In this document: positions 25,156 to 34,784 of the stretch, one piece after another
How the letters are laid out: each line of letters starts with the position of its first letter
Position numbering within the stretch: the first letter of the stretch is position 1
Assembly (NCBI GenBank): GCA_016709315.1
Contig: JADJMZ010000005.1
Location: forward strand, 453,992 to 517,991
Length of the DNA: 64,000 nt
Direction of reading: 5' to 3'
Source: Ignavibacteria bacterium
GTDB taxonomy: Bacteria > Bacteroidota > Ignavibacteria > Tepidaquicellales > Tepidaquicellaceae
The notes under the pieces: model-generated
Databases searched by the model: none
Seen by the model: only the letters and a program-made list of their open reading frames with translations
Told to the model about the DNA's origin: nothing
Program-made: the position numbers and the translations under genes

Positions 25156-28100
25156 ATGGATGATAACTTAAATATTAACAGGCAGATAAACGATCCGAAT
25201 ATGATACTTGATATTTCGGCTAAAGAGAAACTCGAGCTGAAGACTCAGGAATTAATGCCTACCATAATTATCGGTCTGGGCGGAACAGGCAAGGAAGTGC
25301 TGCTGAGAATCAGAAGACAATTCGTAGAAAAATATGGCGCGATTACCGAGTTTCCGATAATATCCTATCTCTACATTGACACTGATAATGCACCTTCTGA
25401 AGAGAGCGGTATAGCGAGAGAACGTGATTATCTGATAAACGAAATTGATTTTCAACCTTCCGAAAAGATTTTCCATCCGGTAAATCCATCTGATTATATT
25501 TACAGGATTCAGGATGTTCCTCATATTAAGGAATGGCTCAGCACTACAGGAGAAATCGCAAAGCTCGGTACTATGAATACCGGTGCAGGTCAGATAAGAC
25601 CCGCTGCAAGACTTGCATTTTTTCATAATTATGATGAGATAGTTTCAAAACTTACCGCGTCTAAATCCAGGATCACTGATTCAAGATCAATCAATCAGGT
25701 AAAAGAGATCCATAAAATCAAGAATGTTAATACAGATAAAATAAATGTTTACGTTGTTACTTCCGTAAGCGGCGGTACCGGCTCGGGAATGCTGCTTGAT
25801 ATGGGTTTCCTTATCAGAAGTATTTTCAGAAACCAGGCGGTATCGACATGCTATGTCGTGCTTCCGAAAATTTTTCAGTCTTACGGTAAGGAAAGGGTCT
25901 TTGCTAACGGTTATGCCGCATTGAAAGAATTTGAATATTATAATCTCAAAAATACTTTTGAAGTATCATGGAAAAAAAATGAACCGCATATTTTTCAGCC
26001 GGGAGTTTATGACGATACTTATATAATTGACGGAGAAAATTCCAAGAACCTGTCTTTATCGGATCAGAATAACCGTGACATTTATAAAATGCTTGCTGAT
26101 ACTATTTTCAATGATTTTTCTAATTCTGATTTTGCAAATTACAAGAGAGGCGTAAGAGTAAATCTTGTGCAGTATAAACAGAGATTATGGCCTGATGATA
26201 ACTCTGTAACGGACAATACATATTCAAGAAAATATTCATCACTCGGTCAGGCGACTATTTCAATACCGGTTGACAGAATTATCATTTCATGCGCATATAA
26301 ACTTTGCGAAGATATAATCAACTACTATCTTACTTACGCCGAAGGATCGCAGAGCGAAGTGGATAATTATCTTATTAGCGAGTTCCTGCCAGAACTCGGA
26401 CTGCTCGAATCAAAAAATAAGTTTCAGCTTCTTGACTCTCTTTATAAGAGCGGCGAGAAGACTTCAATTCAATCCAATGTAAAATCATTCCTTACTAATC
26501 TTCAGAATGATCTTATCAGCGGTAAAAGAGGAAACAACTGGTCTTCATATCTGCTCGGTGAAAAAATGAAGTTCGACACTAATTTCAGGGATGATAATGA
26601 TATAAACAGGCAGGGAATGTTTTTGTCTCAGATATTTTCCAACAGGACAAAAAATCTTCAGAATATTCTTGGTGACAGGGACAGGAATGTAATCGGCTTA
26701 CTTGAGAGGAAGATCAATTCTCTTGTAAATGATTCCACCAGAGGCGTATTCTATGCTATTAATCTTCTGAAAAGACTTCAGTTCGTTCTTACTGACGGTA
26801 ATTTCGACTATATTCCGAAATACGAAAAAGAGATAAAGGATCTTCAGTCTGTCGTAACAAAGCTTGATGCGGAATTCAAAAGAAAGTTTCAGGAATTAAA
26901 AGAAGATGAAACAAGATCAAAACTGAATGTTCTCCGCAAATCCGCCATGACAGGGACTTTAGAGAAAGTGCTCGGCAACATGGAAGAATATTACAATACG
27001 CTTGTAAAACTTAAGTCAAGATATTATGCAAGGGAAATTTGCTTAAGGATACTTGCTCTTATTGAAACAAAGGAAAAAACAGCAAATGATAAGATCATTT
27101 CTTCCGGTCTTATTTCCGATCTCAACAAACTTACAGGAAATCTTGGAGTTTTAAAAAATAATTTTCAGAAAAAATACAAATACTTTATTCAGAAACAGGA
27201 AACCAGTTTTAATCTTATGATTTACGATCCTGATGAAGTAAAGGATGTTTATTATACAAGGTACATAGGCACCGGACCGGCTTCTCAGGAAATTATTAAA
27301 AGTCTTTCCAATAAACTGCTGAAAGAACTCGGAGCATCGGATGTAACTGACATTGTTAATATATTAAGCGAAAGGGACGCTCAGATAATTGAAAACCGGA
27401 TGCTTGCTTTTGCAAGGAAACAGTTCGAGAATTTAAGAGATGATTTTAACATAACGGATTTATTGTTTGATAAAGATGCTATAAGAAGCGAATCCAAAAT
27501 CAGAGGAATGTTTAATCAGGCATTTCCGTGGCTGCGGACAAGAGAAATTCCCGGCAGTTTTAAGCTTGACGAATCTGCAAAGAAATTTTATATCGGTATA
27601 AAAACTAATACATCATCCTTTAAAAAATTTCAGTCGCTCATTCAGTCAATAGCCGGCACAAATGTAGAGTTTAAGGATTCTGCGGATAATTCATCTATTA
27701 CTTTTTATTCCGAATGGGCGGGATTTCCTTTGTTCTATTCATACACTATTGCCGAAGAGATGAAGCCGTATTACAAACAGCTTTCTCAGAATCACAATGT
27801 AGACCTTCATATAAATAAAAATTATTTTATTTATCATGACATTATACCGCTTAACGACGAAGAAAAAATGAGACTTGATGAAGCTTATAAAGCGTATCTG
27901 CTCGGACTTATATTCGGTGTCTTTGATATTATTCCTGAGACCGAGACTTCAAAAGCAATTTACAAATACACAAAGCAGGAAGGCATTACTGTAAAGCGAG
28001 TTGAACAGCTTGGAATAGAATCAAGACTTATAAACAGATTGTTTGAAGAGCAGGGAAAAGATTCTTTAAGATACCGGATACTAAAAGACGCTGAGACAGT

Positions 28101-28557
28101 TCAGAACCGTTTTTTTATTGCCGGAAGATTGACAGAGATGCTGGCACTCTATGAATATTATTACGATATTATTTATAAACCTCAGGAATTTGATGTTTCA
28201 GGACATGCAAAGACAAAGATTGAAACTTATCAGTTTAAAATACTCAGAAGTCTTGCAAAAGAAATTGAAGATAAGATCACATTAACTGAAAAAGATGTTT
28301 TTTCCGACAGAGTTATTTTCCTCAAAAATAATCCTGATGAAATTTCTGTTCTTGTCGGTGACGGCGAAAAAAGATCATTGAAAGTAAGCGAACTGCTAAG
28401 CGCTGAAAATGAAATTAACACCGGGGATAAACCCGAAAACGGCAGAGAGAAATCAGTATCAATGAAAAAGCTCAGGGAATTCAAGGAAGCGCTTGATGAC
28501 GGATTGATCTCAGCGGAAGAATATGAAAAAGCAAAAAAGGAATTTTTAAAAATTTAA
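25156..28557 (+). CDS. Large tubulin-like protein with C-terminal SHOCT-like motif
   Basis: 1133 residues. The N-terminal part matches the Tubulin_2 (tubulin-like) family: IIIGLGGTGKEVLLRIR (37-53) is the first nucleotide loop and SVSGGTGSGMLLDMG (203-217) the tubulin/FtsZ G-box GGTGSG. The middle is a long, mostly helical, charged region (residues 400-1000) without recognisable motifs. The last 33 residues, with REFKEALDDGLISAEEYEKA, look like a SHOCT motif, which often mediates oligomerisation. No membrane segments. GTP binding is likely; filament formation is unproven. A FmdB gene follows after nine bases. Confidence 0.8.
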   Translation: MDDNLNINRQINDPNMILDISAKEKLELKTQELMPTIIIGLGGTGKEVLLRIRRQFVEKYGAITEFPIISYLYIDTDNAPSEESGIARERDYLINEIDFQPSEKIFHPVNPSDYIYRIQDVPHIKEWLSTTGEIAKLGTMNTGAGQIRPAARLAFFHNYDEIVSKLTASKSRITDSRSINQVKEIHKIKNVNTDKINVYVVTSVSGGTGSGMLLDMGFLIRSIFRNQAVSTCYVVLPKIFQSYGKERVFANGYAALKEFEYYNLKNTFEVSWKKNEPHIFQPGVYDDTYIIDGENSKNLSLSDQNNRDIYKMLADTIFNDFSNSDFANYKRGVRVNLVQYKQRLWPDDNSVTDNTYSRKYSSLGQATISIPVDRIIISCAYKLCEDIINYYLTYAEGSQSEVDNYLISEFLPELGLLESKNKFQLLDSLYKSGEKTSIQSNVKSFLTNLQNDLISGKRGNNWSSYLLGEKMKFDTNFRDDNDINRQGMFLSQIFSNRTKNLQNILGDRDRNVIGLLERKINSLVNDSTRGVFYAINLLKRLQFVLTDGNFDYIPKYEKEIKDLQSVVTKLDAEFKRKFQELKEDETRSKLNVLRKSAMTGTLEKVLGNMEEYYNTLVKLKSRYYAREICLRILALIETKEKTANDKIISSGLISDLNKLTGNLGVLKNNFQKKYKYFIQKQETSFNLMIYDPDEVKDVYYTRYIGTGPASQEIIKSLSNKLLKELGASDVTDIVNILSERDAQIIENRMLAFARKQFENLRDDFNITDLLFDKDAIRSESKIRGMFNQAFPWLRTREIPGSFKLDESAKKFYIGIKTNTSSFKKFQSLIQSIAGTNVEFKDSADNSSITFYSEWAGFPLFYSYTIAEEMKPYYKQLSQNHNVDLHINKNYFIYHDIIPLNDEEKMRLDEAYKAYLLGLIFGVFDIIPETETSKAIYKYTKQEGITVKRVEQLGIESRLINRLFEEQGKDSLRYRILKDAETVQNRFFIAGRLTEMLALYEYYYDIIYKPQEFDVSGHAKTKIETYQFKILRSLAKEIEDKITLTEKDVFSDRVIFLKNNPDEISVLVGDGEKRSLKVSELLSAENEINTGDKPENGREKSVSMKKLREFKEALDDGLISAEEYEKAKKEFLKI

Positions 28558-28566
28558 TTTTTTCAA

Positions 28567-28950
28567 ATGCCTAATTACGATTACAAATGTGATAACTGCG
28601 GTTTTGAGTTTGAGATCTTTCAATCAATGAAAGATGATAAACTTACAAAATGTCCTGAATGCAAAAAAAATAAATTGGTAAGATTGATAGGAAGCGGAGG
28701 CGGATTAATTTTTAAAGGATCTGGATTCTATCTTACCGATTATAAGAACAAATCCTCTGAAACTGCTGTCTCAGGAAGCCCTGTTAAAGAGACTTCAGGG
28801 GATGTTTCTTCAAAAGAAGATTCGTCAAAGAAACCAGCTTCAGAGCCAAAAACTTCGAAAACGGAAAATAAGAATTCGGATAAAAGTAATTCTGAAAAAA
28901 AAGTTACAGAAAAGAAAAGTCCGGACAGTAAAGTCTCAGATAAAAAGTAG
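28567..28950 (+). CDS. FmdB-type zinc-ribbon protein
   Basis: 127 residues. The N-terminal 45 residues form a FmdB/CxxC zinc ribbon with Cys8, Cys11, Cys29 and Cys32 (YKCDNCGFEFE, CPECKKNKL), then the usual GSGGGLIFKGSGFYLTDYK. The remaining 65 residues are a disordered Lys/Ser/Glu tail. Family members are often putative regulators. It is nine bases behind the tubulin-like gene and convergent with lptB, whose stop is ten bases away. Confidence 0.88.
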   Translation: MPNYDYKCDNCGFEFEIFQSMKDDKLTKCPECKKNKLVRLIGSGGGLIFKGSGFYLTDYKNKSSETAVSGSPVKETSGDVSSKEDSSKKPASEPKTSKTENKNSDKSNSEKKVTEKKSPDSKVSDKK

Positions 28951-28959
28951 TATAACCGG

Positions 28960-29706
28960 TTACGTTTTATTAAGGAGATATCTGTCAAGATTAAAGTTCT
29001 CACCGAGGTAAAGTTTTTTAACCATCTCATCATTTGCAAGCTCATCAGCACTGCCGGATCTGAAAATTTTCCCGTCAATCAAAATGTAAGCCCGGTCAAC
29101 AATAGATAATGTTTCATGCACATTATGATCTGTAATAAGGACACCGATGCCTTTACTTTTTAAAGCTGCAACTATTTTCATGATTTCTTCAGAAGCAATC
29201 GGATCAATTCCTGCAAAAGATTCATCTAATAAAATAAATTTTGGATCTATAGCAAGACACCGGGCAATTTCAGTTCTTCTCCTTTCTCCGCCGGACAGAG
29301 TATAACCTTTCGAATCCCGGATCTTTGAAATATGAAAATCATTTAAAAGAGTTTCGCATTTTTCTTCTTTTTCCTTTTTATCAAGATCCATGAACTGAAG
29401 AATTGACATTATATTTTCTCTTACAGTCATTTTTCTGAATACAGAAGCTTCCTGCGGAAGATAACCGATACCCAGCCGGGCTCTTTTGTACATGGGAAGT
29501 TTTGTGATATTATCCCTGTCAAACTCTATTTCACCTTCATCAGGTCTGATCATACCGCAGATCATATAAAATGTTGTTGTCTTGCCGGCGCCGTTTGGTC
29601 CGAGCAATCCTACAATCTCACCCTGTTTAAGCTCAAGCGAAACATTATTAACAACGCAGCGCTTTCCGTATTCTTTTACTATGTTGGATACTTTTAACCG
29701 GCTCAA
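28960..29706 (-). CDS. lptB: LPS export ABC transporter ATP-binding protein
   Basis: 248 residues. ATPase of the LptB2FG transporter that extracts lipopolysaccharide from the inner membrane. Walker A GPNGAGKTT (36-44), signature LSGGERRRTEIARC, Walker B FILLDES with FAGIDP, and H-loop TDHNVHETL are present. LptB-specific FAGIDP and DHNV favour this over generic ABC ATPases. The Walker B reads LLDES where LLDEP is usual. Last gene of a minus-strand run, 14 bases after pdxJ. Confidence 0.94.
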   Translation of the reverse strand: MSRLKVSNIVKEYGKRCVVNNVSLELKQGEIVGLLGPNGAGKTTTFYMICGMIRPDEGEIEFDRDNITKLPMYKRARLGIGYLPQEASVFRKMTVRENIMSILQFMDLDKKEKEEKCETLLNDFHISKIRDSKGYTLSGGERRRTEIARCLAIDPKFILLDESFAGIDPIASEEIMKIVAALKSKGIGVLITDHNVHETLSIVDRAYILIDGKIFRSGSADELANDEMVKKLYLGENFNLDRYLLNKT

Positions 29707-29720
29707 GATTTTAATTTAAT

Positions 29721-30446
29721 TCAACTGTTTTTACTGAGAATAGAAAGCATATCTTCGACTGCTTTTTGCAAACCTGTGAAAACTGATCTTGCAATAAGAG
29801 AATGTCCGATGCTTACTTCCCTTATCTCAGGTATGTTCAGGACAGGAAAAATATTATTGTAATTCAGCCCGTGTCCTGCTGTAACGATAAGCCCGAGTTC
29901 GGAAGCCATTCTTGCAGTTACTGCAATTTTACTTAGTTCATTTATCTGATCTTTTTCAGTTCTGGTATTTGCATATTTCCCCGTATGAATTTCAATTATA
30001 TCTGCATTAAGCTCTACTGAAAGGTCTATGTTTGCCGGTTCAGGATCAATAAATAAGCTAACCTGTATTTCCTTTGACTGAAGTTCTTTAATAAATTCTT
30101 CATACCTTTTTTTATCCTGAGAAATATTTAATCCCCCTTCAGTTGTCAGTTCTTTTCTTTTTTCCGGAACTAATGTAACAATATCAGGAAGTATATCAAA
30201 AGCAATCTTAAGCATTTCATCAGTAGCAGCCATTTCAAGATCCAATTTTGTCTTTACCAGATCACGGAGCAATCTTACATCACGGTCATTTATGTGCCTT
30301 CTGTCTTCTCTTAGATGGCATACAATGCCTTCTGCGCCTGCAAGTTCGCATATTACCGCAGCAGCAACAGGGTCGGGTTCATTTTCGCCTCTTGCTTCCC
30401 TCAGAGTCGCTACATGGTCAATGTTAACAGCTAATTTCATGAGCAA
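29721..30446 (-). CDS. pdxJ: Pyridoxine 5'-phosphate synthase
   Basis: 241 residues. It condenses deoxyxylulose phosphate and aminoacetone phosphate in vitamin B6 synthesis. The N-terminal LAVNIDHVATLREARG is diagnostic, followed by HLREDRRHI and the C-terminal TAGHGLNY and SIGHSLIARSVF phosphate-binding parts. Normal length. ATG start. Fourteen bases before lptB, so likely in one operon with it. pdxA is not in the window. Confidence 0.96.
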   Translation of the reverse strand: MLMKLAVNIDHVATLREARGENEPDPVAAAVICELAGAEGIVCHLREDRRHINDRDVRLLRDLVKTKLDLEMAATDEMLKIAFDILPDIVTLVPEKRKELTTEGGLNISQDKKRYEEFIKELQSKEIQVSLFIDPEPANIDLSVELNADIIEIHTGKYANTRTEKDQINELSKIAVTARMASELGLIVTAGHGLNYNNIFPVLNIPEIREVSIGHSLIARSVFTGLQKAVEDMLSILSKNS

Positions 30447-30539
30447 ATATATTTTTGATTTTATAAAAAAGAAATAATCGTCTGTCTAAAATAATGAATA
30501 CAGTCCAGATTAAAAATCACTAACTAAAATTATAATTAA

Positions 30540-31310
30540 TTAAAAAAATAAATTATAAAAATCCGATAAACCAATTCCATAAATATTATTAACAGATCTT
30601 AAAATTGAGATGCCGTCAATAGAAAACATGACAAGCCAGTGCAAAATCCAACTGTAAATAAATGAGCGGCTTCTTAATGCCTGCACTCCGAGTATCAGTC
30701 CGGCAAAAATCGAAGCAAACAGCTCTATCTCCGGCTTTCCTTTATGCAAAATAAAAAAAGGTATCATCTGAATAAATACAGAATAATATCCGAATTTATC
30801 CTTTAATCCGAAAAGCATATATCCTCTCCAGAAAAATTCCCATCCAAGCATATATACAAGCACGCATAGTTCATATAAAATAAATATTGTGAAATTTTCT
30901 TTAACCTTCGGTCCACCCTGGGGATAAGTTGCAGCAAATGTTTGCGAACCGGAAACAATCCACACAGTTATAAACATCACAGTAACAAATATTACTGAGG
31001 TTATTATACCGAATTTCTTATCACCTAAAGAAAATCCGTACTCTGAAAGATTTTCCCTGAATATTAATTTCACTGAGAGTACCGGAAGAATAAACATTAA
31101 ACTTCCGTCGGTCAAGAACCAGTATATCCGGGAAAGAAATCTGTCTCTGCTGAAATTTTCGTAATAGAAATTCGGAGATGCTATAACAATAGAAAGAAAA
31201 GTTATGAATGCAACTGAAAGAAATATGTAAGTTACTTTGAAGTTTAATTTTCTTACTTCAGCAGTCAGTGATTTATATTCACATGATAAATAATTAAGCA
31301 GGTTTGTCAT
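30540..31310 (-). CDS. CPBP-family intramembrane protease-like protein
   Basis: 256 residues with about seven membrane helices. The CPBP/Rce1 motif region reads WEFFWRG, where Glu158 and Arg162 keep the E-x3-R spacing while the usual first Glu of EExxxR is Trp. His189 in FFILHKGKPE may be the second metal-binding site. Such proteins are putative glutamic or metal proteases, or scaffold proteins. The start overlaps the end of the YbbR gene by four bases (ATGA), so the two are translationally coupled. Confidence 0.78.
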   Translation of the reverse strand: MTNLLNYLSCEYKSLTAEVRKLNFKVTYIFLSVAFITFLSIVIASPNFYYENFSRDRFLSRIYWFLTDGSLMFILPVLSVKLIFRENLSEYGFSLGDKKFGIITSVIFVTVMFITVWIVSGSQTFAATYPQGGPKVKENFTIFILYELCVLVYMLGWEFFWRGYMLFGLKDKFGYYSVFIQMIPFFILHKGKPEIELFASIFAGLILGVQALRSRSFIYSWILHWLVMFSIDGISILRSVNNIYGIGLSDFYNLFF

Positions 31311-32228
31311 TGCAGTTTATTCTTAATAATATACTGAAGTTTCTGAGGTTCTATTTTCAATAAATTCAATTCCTCCGGGATATTTACTTCCGGGATAATA
31401 AATCCCAGTGTATCACTTTCGATAAGGTTAAATTCCACATTCACATTAATGTCAGACATGGATATCTGCGAAAGCTGTTCCACTCCGCCTCTTACTGATA
31501 AACTAACTTTTGGCGGAATGAGCAGAACTTCCTTGTCTTCAGGAATATTAATAATATTCACAGCAACATCTTCAAAGCTCTTTTCCGCTGACAGCTCGAC
31601 TTTGTAGTAAAAGCTTATCTGAGAAGGATTAATTTTAATAATATTCGAAAGAGTATCTTTTAATTTAATTACTCCTGCGATATCAGAATTAACATTGTTA
31701 AAATATTTTGATTCTGTTTGAATAGACTTGATCTTATTAACAAGGTAAGAAGATCCCTGTAATACTGACAGAATCCGGAGTTAATACGGGATCTCCTATT
31801 ATACTGTAACCTTCTTTGAGATTGACAACAATATTATTTTTTACAGGAATGGTTTTGCCTGATACTTTATCAAAACTTATACTGATAGTATCAGGGTTGA
31901 TTTTAATGACGGATAAATTCGGCTGAAGATTCAGTCTTTCATTTACAAATTGTTCGGAAATAATCCTTGTATCTTTTTTAAGTTTGGAAATATCCAGTGA
32001 ATACTTCAGATTTTTGGAAATCATCAGACTGATCAGATCCCAGCCTTTGCCACGTACTGTTACATCTATTGAATTTGGTATTTCCTCTGAAAGCGCCTGT
32101 GATTTTGAAGACTGAATTTCCACAGGGATTATCAGATCAATTGAATAACTTGAATTTAAATTTATATACATCCATAAAGCCAGACCAAAGACAAATGATA
32201 ATATTAATATTAAATAGTTTTTCTGCAT
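31307..32228 (-). pseudogene. YbbR-domain (CdaR-like) membrane-anchored protein, frame-broken
   Basis: A single gene broken by a one-base shift. The 5' part (from 32228) gives a membrane anchor LILILSFVFGLALWMYINLN and YbbR repeats ending SVSITG. The following frame continues SSYLVNKIKSIQ down to the stop at 31307. The break is at GGG on the minus strand (31755-31757). Removing one G gives 306 residues without any stop. YbbR proteins regulate diadenylate cyclases in Firmicutes; the role here is unknown. Its end overlaps the CPBP gene, which shows the 3' part is real. Whether the break is a mutation or an error cannot be decided. Confidence 0.8.
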
Positions 32229-32238
32229 TTCAAAGAGA

Positions 32239-33612
32239 TCAGTTAGTTAATTCTTTTTCCCAGTTAGGATTCTGAAGTTCGTTTCTCAAAGTACTGTGAA
32301 CAAGATCATAAACTCCTGTTGCCTGATCCCTTTCGACAAAAACGCATTGTGCGCCTCCTTCAACCGAATCATATTTCCATATTTCATAGCTCTTTGTGGT
32401 TATCTGAAACGGATACCTTTCAATGTCATCCGGCTTCCCGTAAATAATCAAAATTCTTCCTCTGTCAGTTTTCCAGCCTTCTCTGTATGATCCTTTAAAA
32501 CTCTTATTCGCTTCATTTATTTTCTTAAAATAATTTACTTTGTATTCATTTACTGCTGAAGAAGGATTATTATCTCTTGACTTCCAGAATTCAAACATAA
32601 ATTTTCTTTTATCTTCAAGTTTGTTCAGATTTTTATAACTTTTAGTTTCTTTATCAGTTCTGATATACACCGAAAGATCAAATTCTCTGTCAAGATCTTC
32701 TTCCTTCATTTGAGCATACACGCTTGTCAGAAAATTCTGAGGTGTGTTGCCAGTATTATCAGCTTTATTATCATTAAGCTTATACACAAATATTTTTTTT
32801 TCTTTTGAATCTATAACATTATTAAGCTGATTCGCCAGTAATACTTCCAGAAAGTAAATTCCTGAGTGCAAAGTATCTATTCCGATTGTACCGTATTCTG
32901 CAATTGAGCCGTTACTGGGCTTGATACTTTTTTGTGAAGTAAAAATTAAATTTTTATTTATGTCATAAATTCTTTTTTCAATAAAATAGCTGCTGTCAAG
33001 ACTGAGATTGTACAGCTCAAAATAGAAGTAAACTGTTTTCAGACTACTGCCAAACAACGCGGAAGGATTGGGTATTACTATAAGAGTATTTTTATAAAAA
33101 CTGTTTTCCTGATCTGAAGATTTTTTAATCTCCGAAGCAATTTCAAGATCGCTCATTTTCATTCCGCTGATGTTTTCCGGGATGGATAAGGGATATCTTA
33201 GCGTATCCGAATTAACAACATTATTAAAATCCGAACCGGTTATCTCGATTATATATTCACCGCTCTGAATTGAAATGTTTAGCTGTCCGATTAAATTTTT
33301 CTTTAACTCTGATCCGGAAGTATCTTTCACAGCAGAGTTAGTGTTATACTGACGGTCAAACACAATCTGATTTCCATTTTTCCCGGAGATTTTTATGCCA
33401 ATCGTCACATTAGCTTTATACTCACCGTTATTAAAACTATAATTAAGCGACTTCATGTAAAACGAATAATATATTTCCAGCAAAGCTTTATTGTCGCTTC
33501 CTTTATAGATTGCATAATCCGCATTGAACTGAAAAGAATCTTCGCTATATCCATTTTTAAAACTAATTGCAGCGAAAGCAATTAGTAATAAAATAAATCT
33601 TCTTAATTTCAT
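32239..33612 (-). CDS. GWxTD-domain secreted protein
   Basis: 457 residues with a signal peptide (RRFILLLIAFAAISFKNGYS). The C-terminal domain has the GWxTD signature as GWKTDRGRILIIYGKPDD from residue 379, followed by YEIWKYD. GWxTD proteins are common in Ignavibacteria, Acidobacteria and relatives; their function is unknown, probably in the cell envelope. The first 300 residues look like beta-sandwich repeats. It is ten bases before the YbbR gene and behind a terminator that separates it from the PorV gene. Confidence 0.85.
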   Translation of the reverse strand: MKLRRFILLLIAFAAISFKNGYSEDSFQFNADYAIYKGSDNKALLEIYYSFYMKSLNYSFNNGEYKANVTIGIKISGKNGNQIVFDRQYNTNSAVKDTSGSELKKNLIGQLNISIQSGEYIIEITGSDFNNVVNSDTLRYPLSIPENISGMKMSDLEIASEIKKSSDQENSFYKNTLIVIPNPSALFGSSLKTVYFYFELYNLSLDSSYFIEKRIYDINKNLIFTSQKSIKPSNGSIAEYGTIGIDTLHSGIYFLEVLLANQLNNVIDSKEKKIFVYKLNDNKADNTGNTPQNFLTSVYAQMKEEDLDREFDLSVYIRTDKETKSYKNLNKLEDKRKFMFEFWKSRDNNPSSAVNEYKVNYFKKINEANKSFKGSYREGWKTDRGRILIIYGKPDDIERYPFQITTKSYEIWKYDSVEGGAQCVFVERDQATGVYDLVHSTLRNELQNPNWEKELTN

Positions 33613-33639
33613 AATAAATATTTTTGAAATTGAAAAATA

Positions 33640-33675
33640 AAAAAAGGCAATTCTTAAATAAGAATTACCTTTTTT
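33640..33675 (-). terminator. Terminator between the PorV-like and GWxTD genes
   Basis: Sixteen- to seventeen-base arms (A6-GG-x-AATTCTTA and its complement) with a two-base apparent loop; on the minus strand it reads into a T-run. It lies directly behind the PorV-like stop. Confidence 0.7.
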
Positions 33676-33698
33676 AAATTAAGATAAAAATTAATTAC

Positions 33699-34724
33699 CT
33701 AAAATCCCAGGTTGAAAGTAAAAAACTGGTTGGTAGAATTGAAAGCTGATTGATCTACAATTCTGTAAGCATAGTCAAATCCTAAATTTACTCCGCCTAC
33801 AGGATATCTCAATCCAATACCGAATGAAGGACCAAACATTGCTTCATCTTCTTCCTTATCAGGCAGTACTTTTAAAGATCCTCTTAAGAAAAGGTAATTA
33901 TTATAATTGTATTCAAGACCGAACTTGTATTCATCGCTGGCATAAGATGAATTCATGAACGTAGTAGATAAATTCACGAAATTGTTTTTGTTAAAGTCCG
34001 CTCTGTAAGATAATCCTATTTCAAGATTTGTAGGTAATTCGGATTCCTGAAGCGTAACTCTTCTTACAACATTAACACCGTTTTCTACGAAAGTTCTGTC
34101 GAGTCCCGGACCGTCAAATTTCATTCTTGGTCCTAAGTTCTTCAATGCAATACCAAACATAATTCCGCTTTTACCGGCGATATATTGAAGACCGAAATCA
34201 AAAGCAAAACCAGTTGCGCTTACATTAGCAATATTCTCACTAATGTATTTTATATTTGTGCCGAAGTTAATTTTATCAGTCATCGCACGGGCAAAACTTA
34301 AATTTCCAATTATATAAGTAGGTTTGAAAGTTTCGCCGGTACCTTCGGGCGCAAAAACAGTTGTTACAAGCTCAGGATCACCAAAATTCAGATTTTTAAT
34401 TGAAAATCCTAAGACGCCAATATTAGTAAGTTTTACAGCGCCACCAGCGTATTGAACGCTCATGTCAGCAATGTAATTCATATAAGAAAACATAGCTTCG
34501 CCTGTTTTCGAATTAATCTTTGCGAGTCCTGCAGGATTCCAGTACATTGATTCAATACCGGTAGTGCTGGCAAGATTTGATCCCTGTAAAGATGTTCCGA
34601 TAGAGCCCACCGGAATTAATAGTTCATCAGCTGCATTAAGACCAAGTTTATTTCTTGGTCCTGAATAAGATAGCGATGAAATAAATATTGTTACAAATAA
34701 TATTAGTATATATTTTTTAAGCAT
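33699..34724 (-). CDS. PorV/PorQ-family outer-membrane beta-barrel protein
   Basis: 341 residues with signal peptide (LILFVTIFISSLSYSG). The mature start LGLNAADELLIPVGSIG and the motif GIESMYWNPAGLA are typical of PorV/UPF0164-like barrels, and it ends in an aromatic residue two before the C-terminus (FTFNLGF), as outer-membrane barrels do. PorV shuttles T9SS cargo to the attachment complex. It stands next to two T9SS-type cargo genes, which supports the assignment. Preceded by GGAG near the ATG. Confidence 0.85.
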   Translation of the reverse strand: MLKKYILILFVTIFISSLSYSGPRNKLGLNAADELLIPVGSIGTSLQGSNLASTTGIESMYWNPAGLAKINSKTGEAMFSYMNYIADMSVQYAGGAVKLTNIGVLGFSIKNLNFGDPELVTTVFAPEGTGETFKPTYIIGNLSFARAMTDKINFGTNIKYISENIANVSATGFAFDFGLQYIAGKSGIMFGIALKNLGPRMKFDGPGLDRTFVENGVNVVRRVTLQESELPTNLEIGLSYRADFNKNNFVNLSTTFMNSSYASDEYKFGLEYNYNNYLFLRGSLKVLPDKEEDEAMFGPSFGIGLRYPVGGVNLGFDYAYRIVDQSAFNSTNQFFTFNLGF

Positions 34725-34749
34725 TTTAAATTCTCCTTATTTTAAGTTA

Positions 34750-34777
34750 GAGATCCGGGCTTAAAAACCCGGATCTC
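34750..34777 (-). terminator. Hairpin between the 1184-residue secreted protein and the PorV-like gene
   Basis: Perfect ten-base arms GAGATCCGGG (34750-34759) and CCCGGATCTC (34768-34777) with an eight-base loop. No clean U-run follows, so it may attenuate rather than end transcription. Confidence 0.5.
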
Positions 34778-34784
34778 AGAAATA

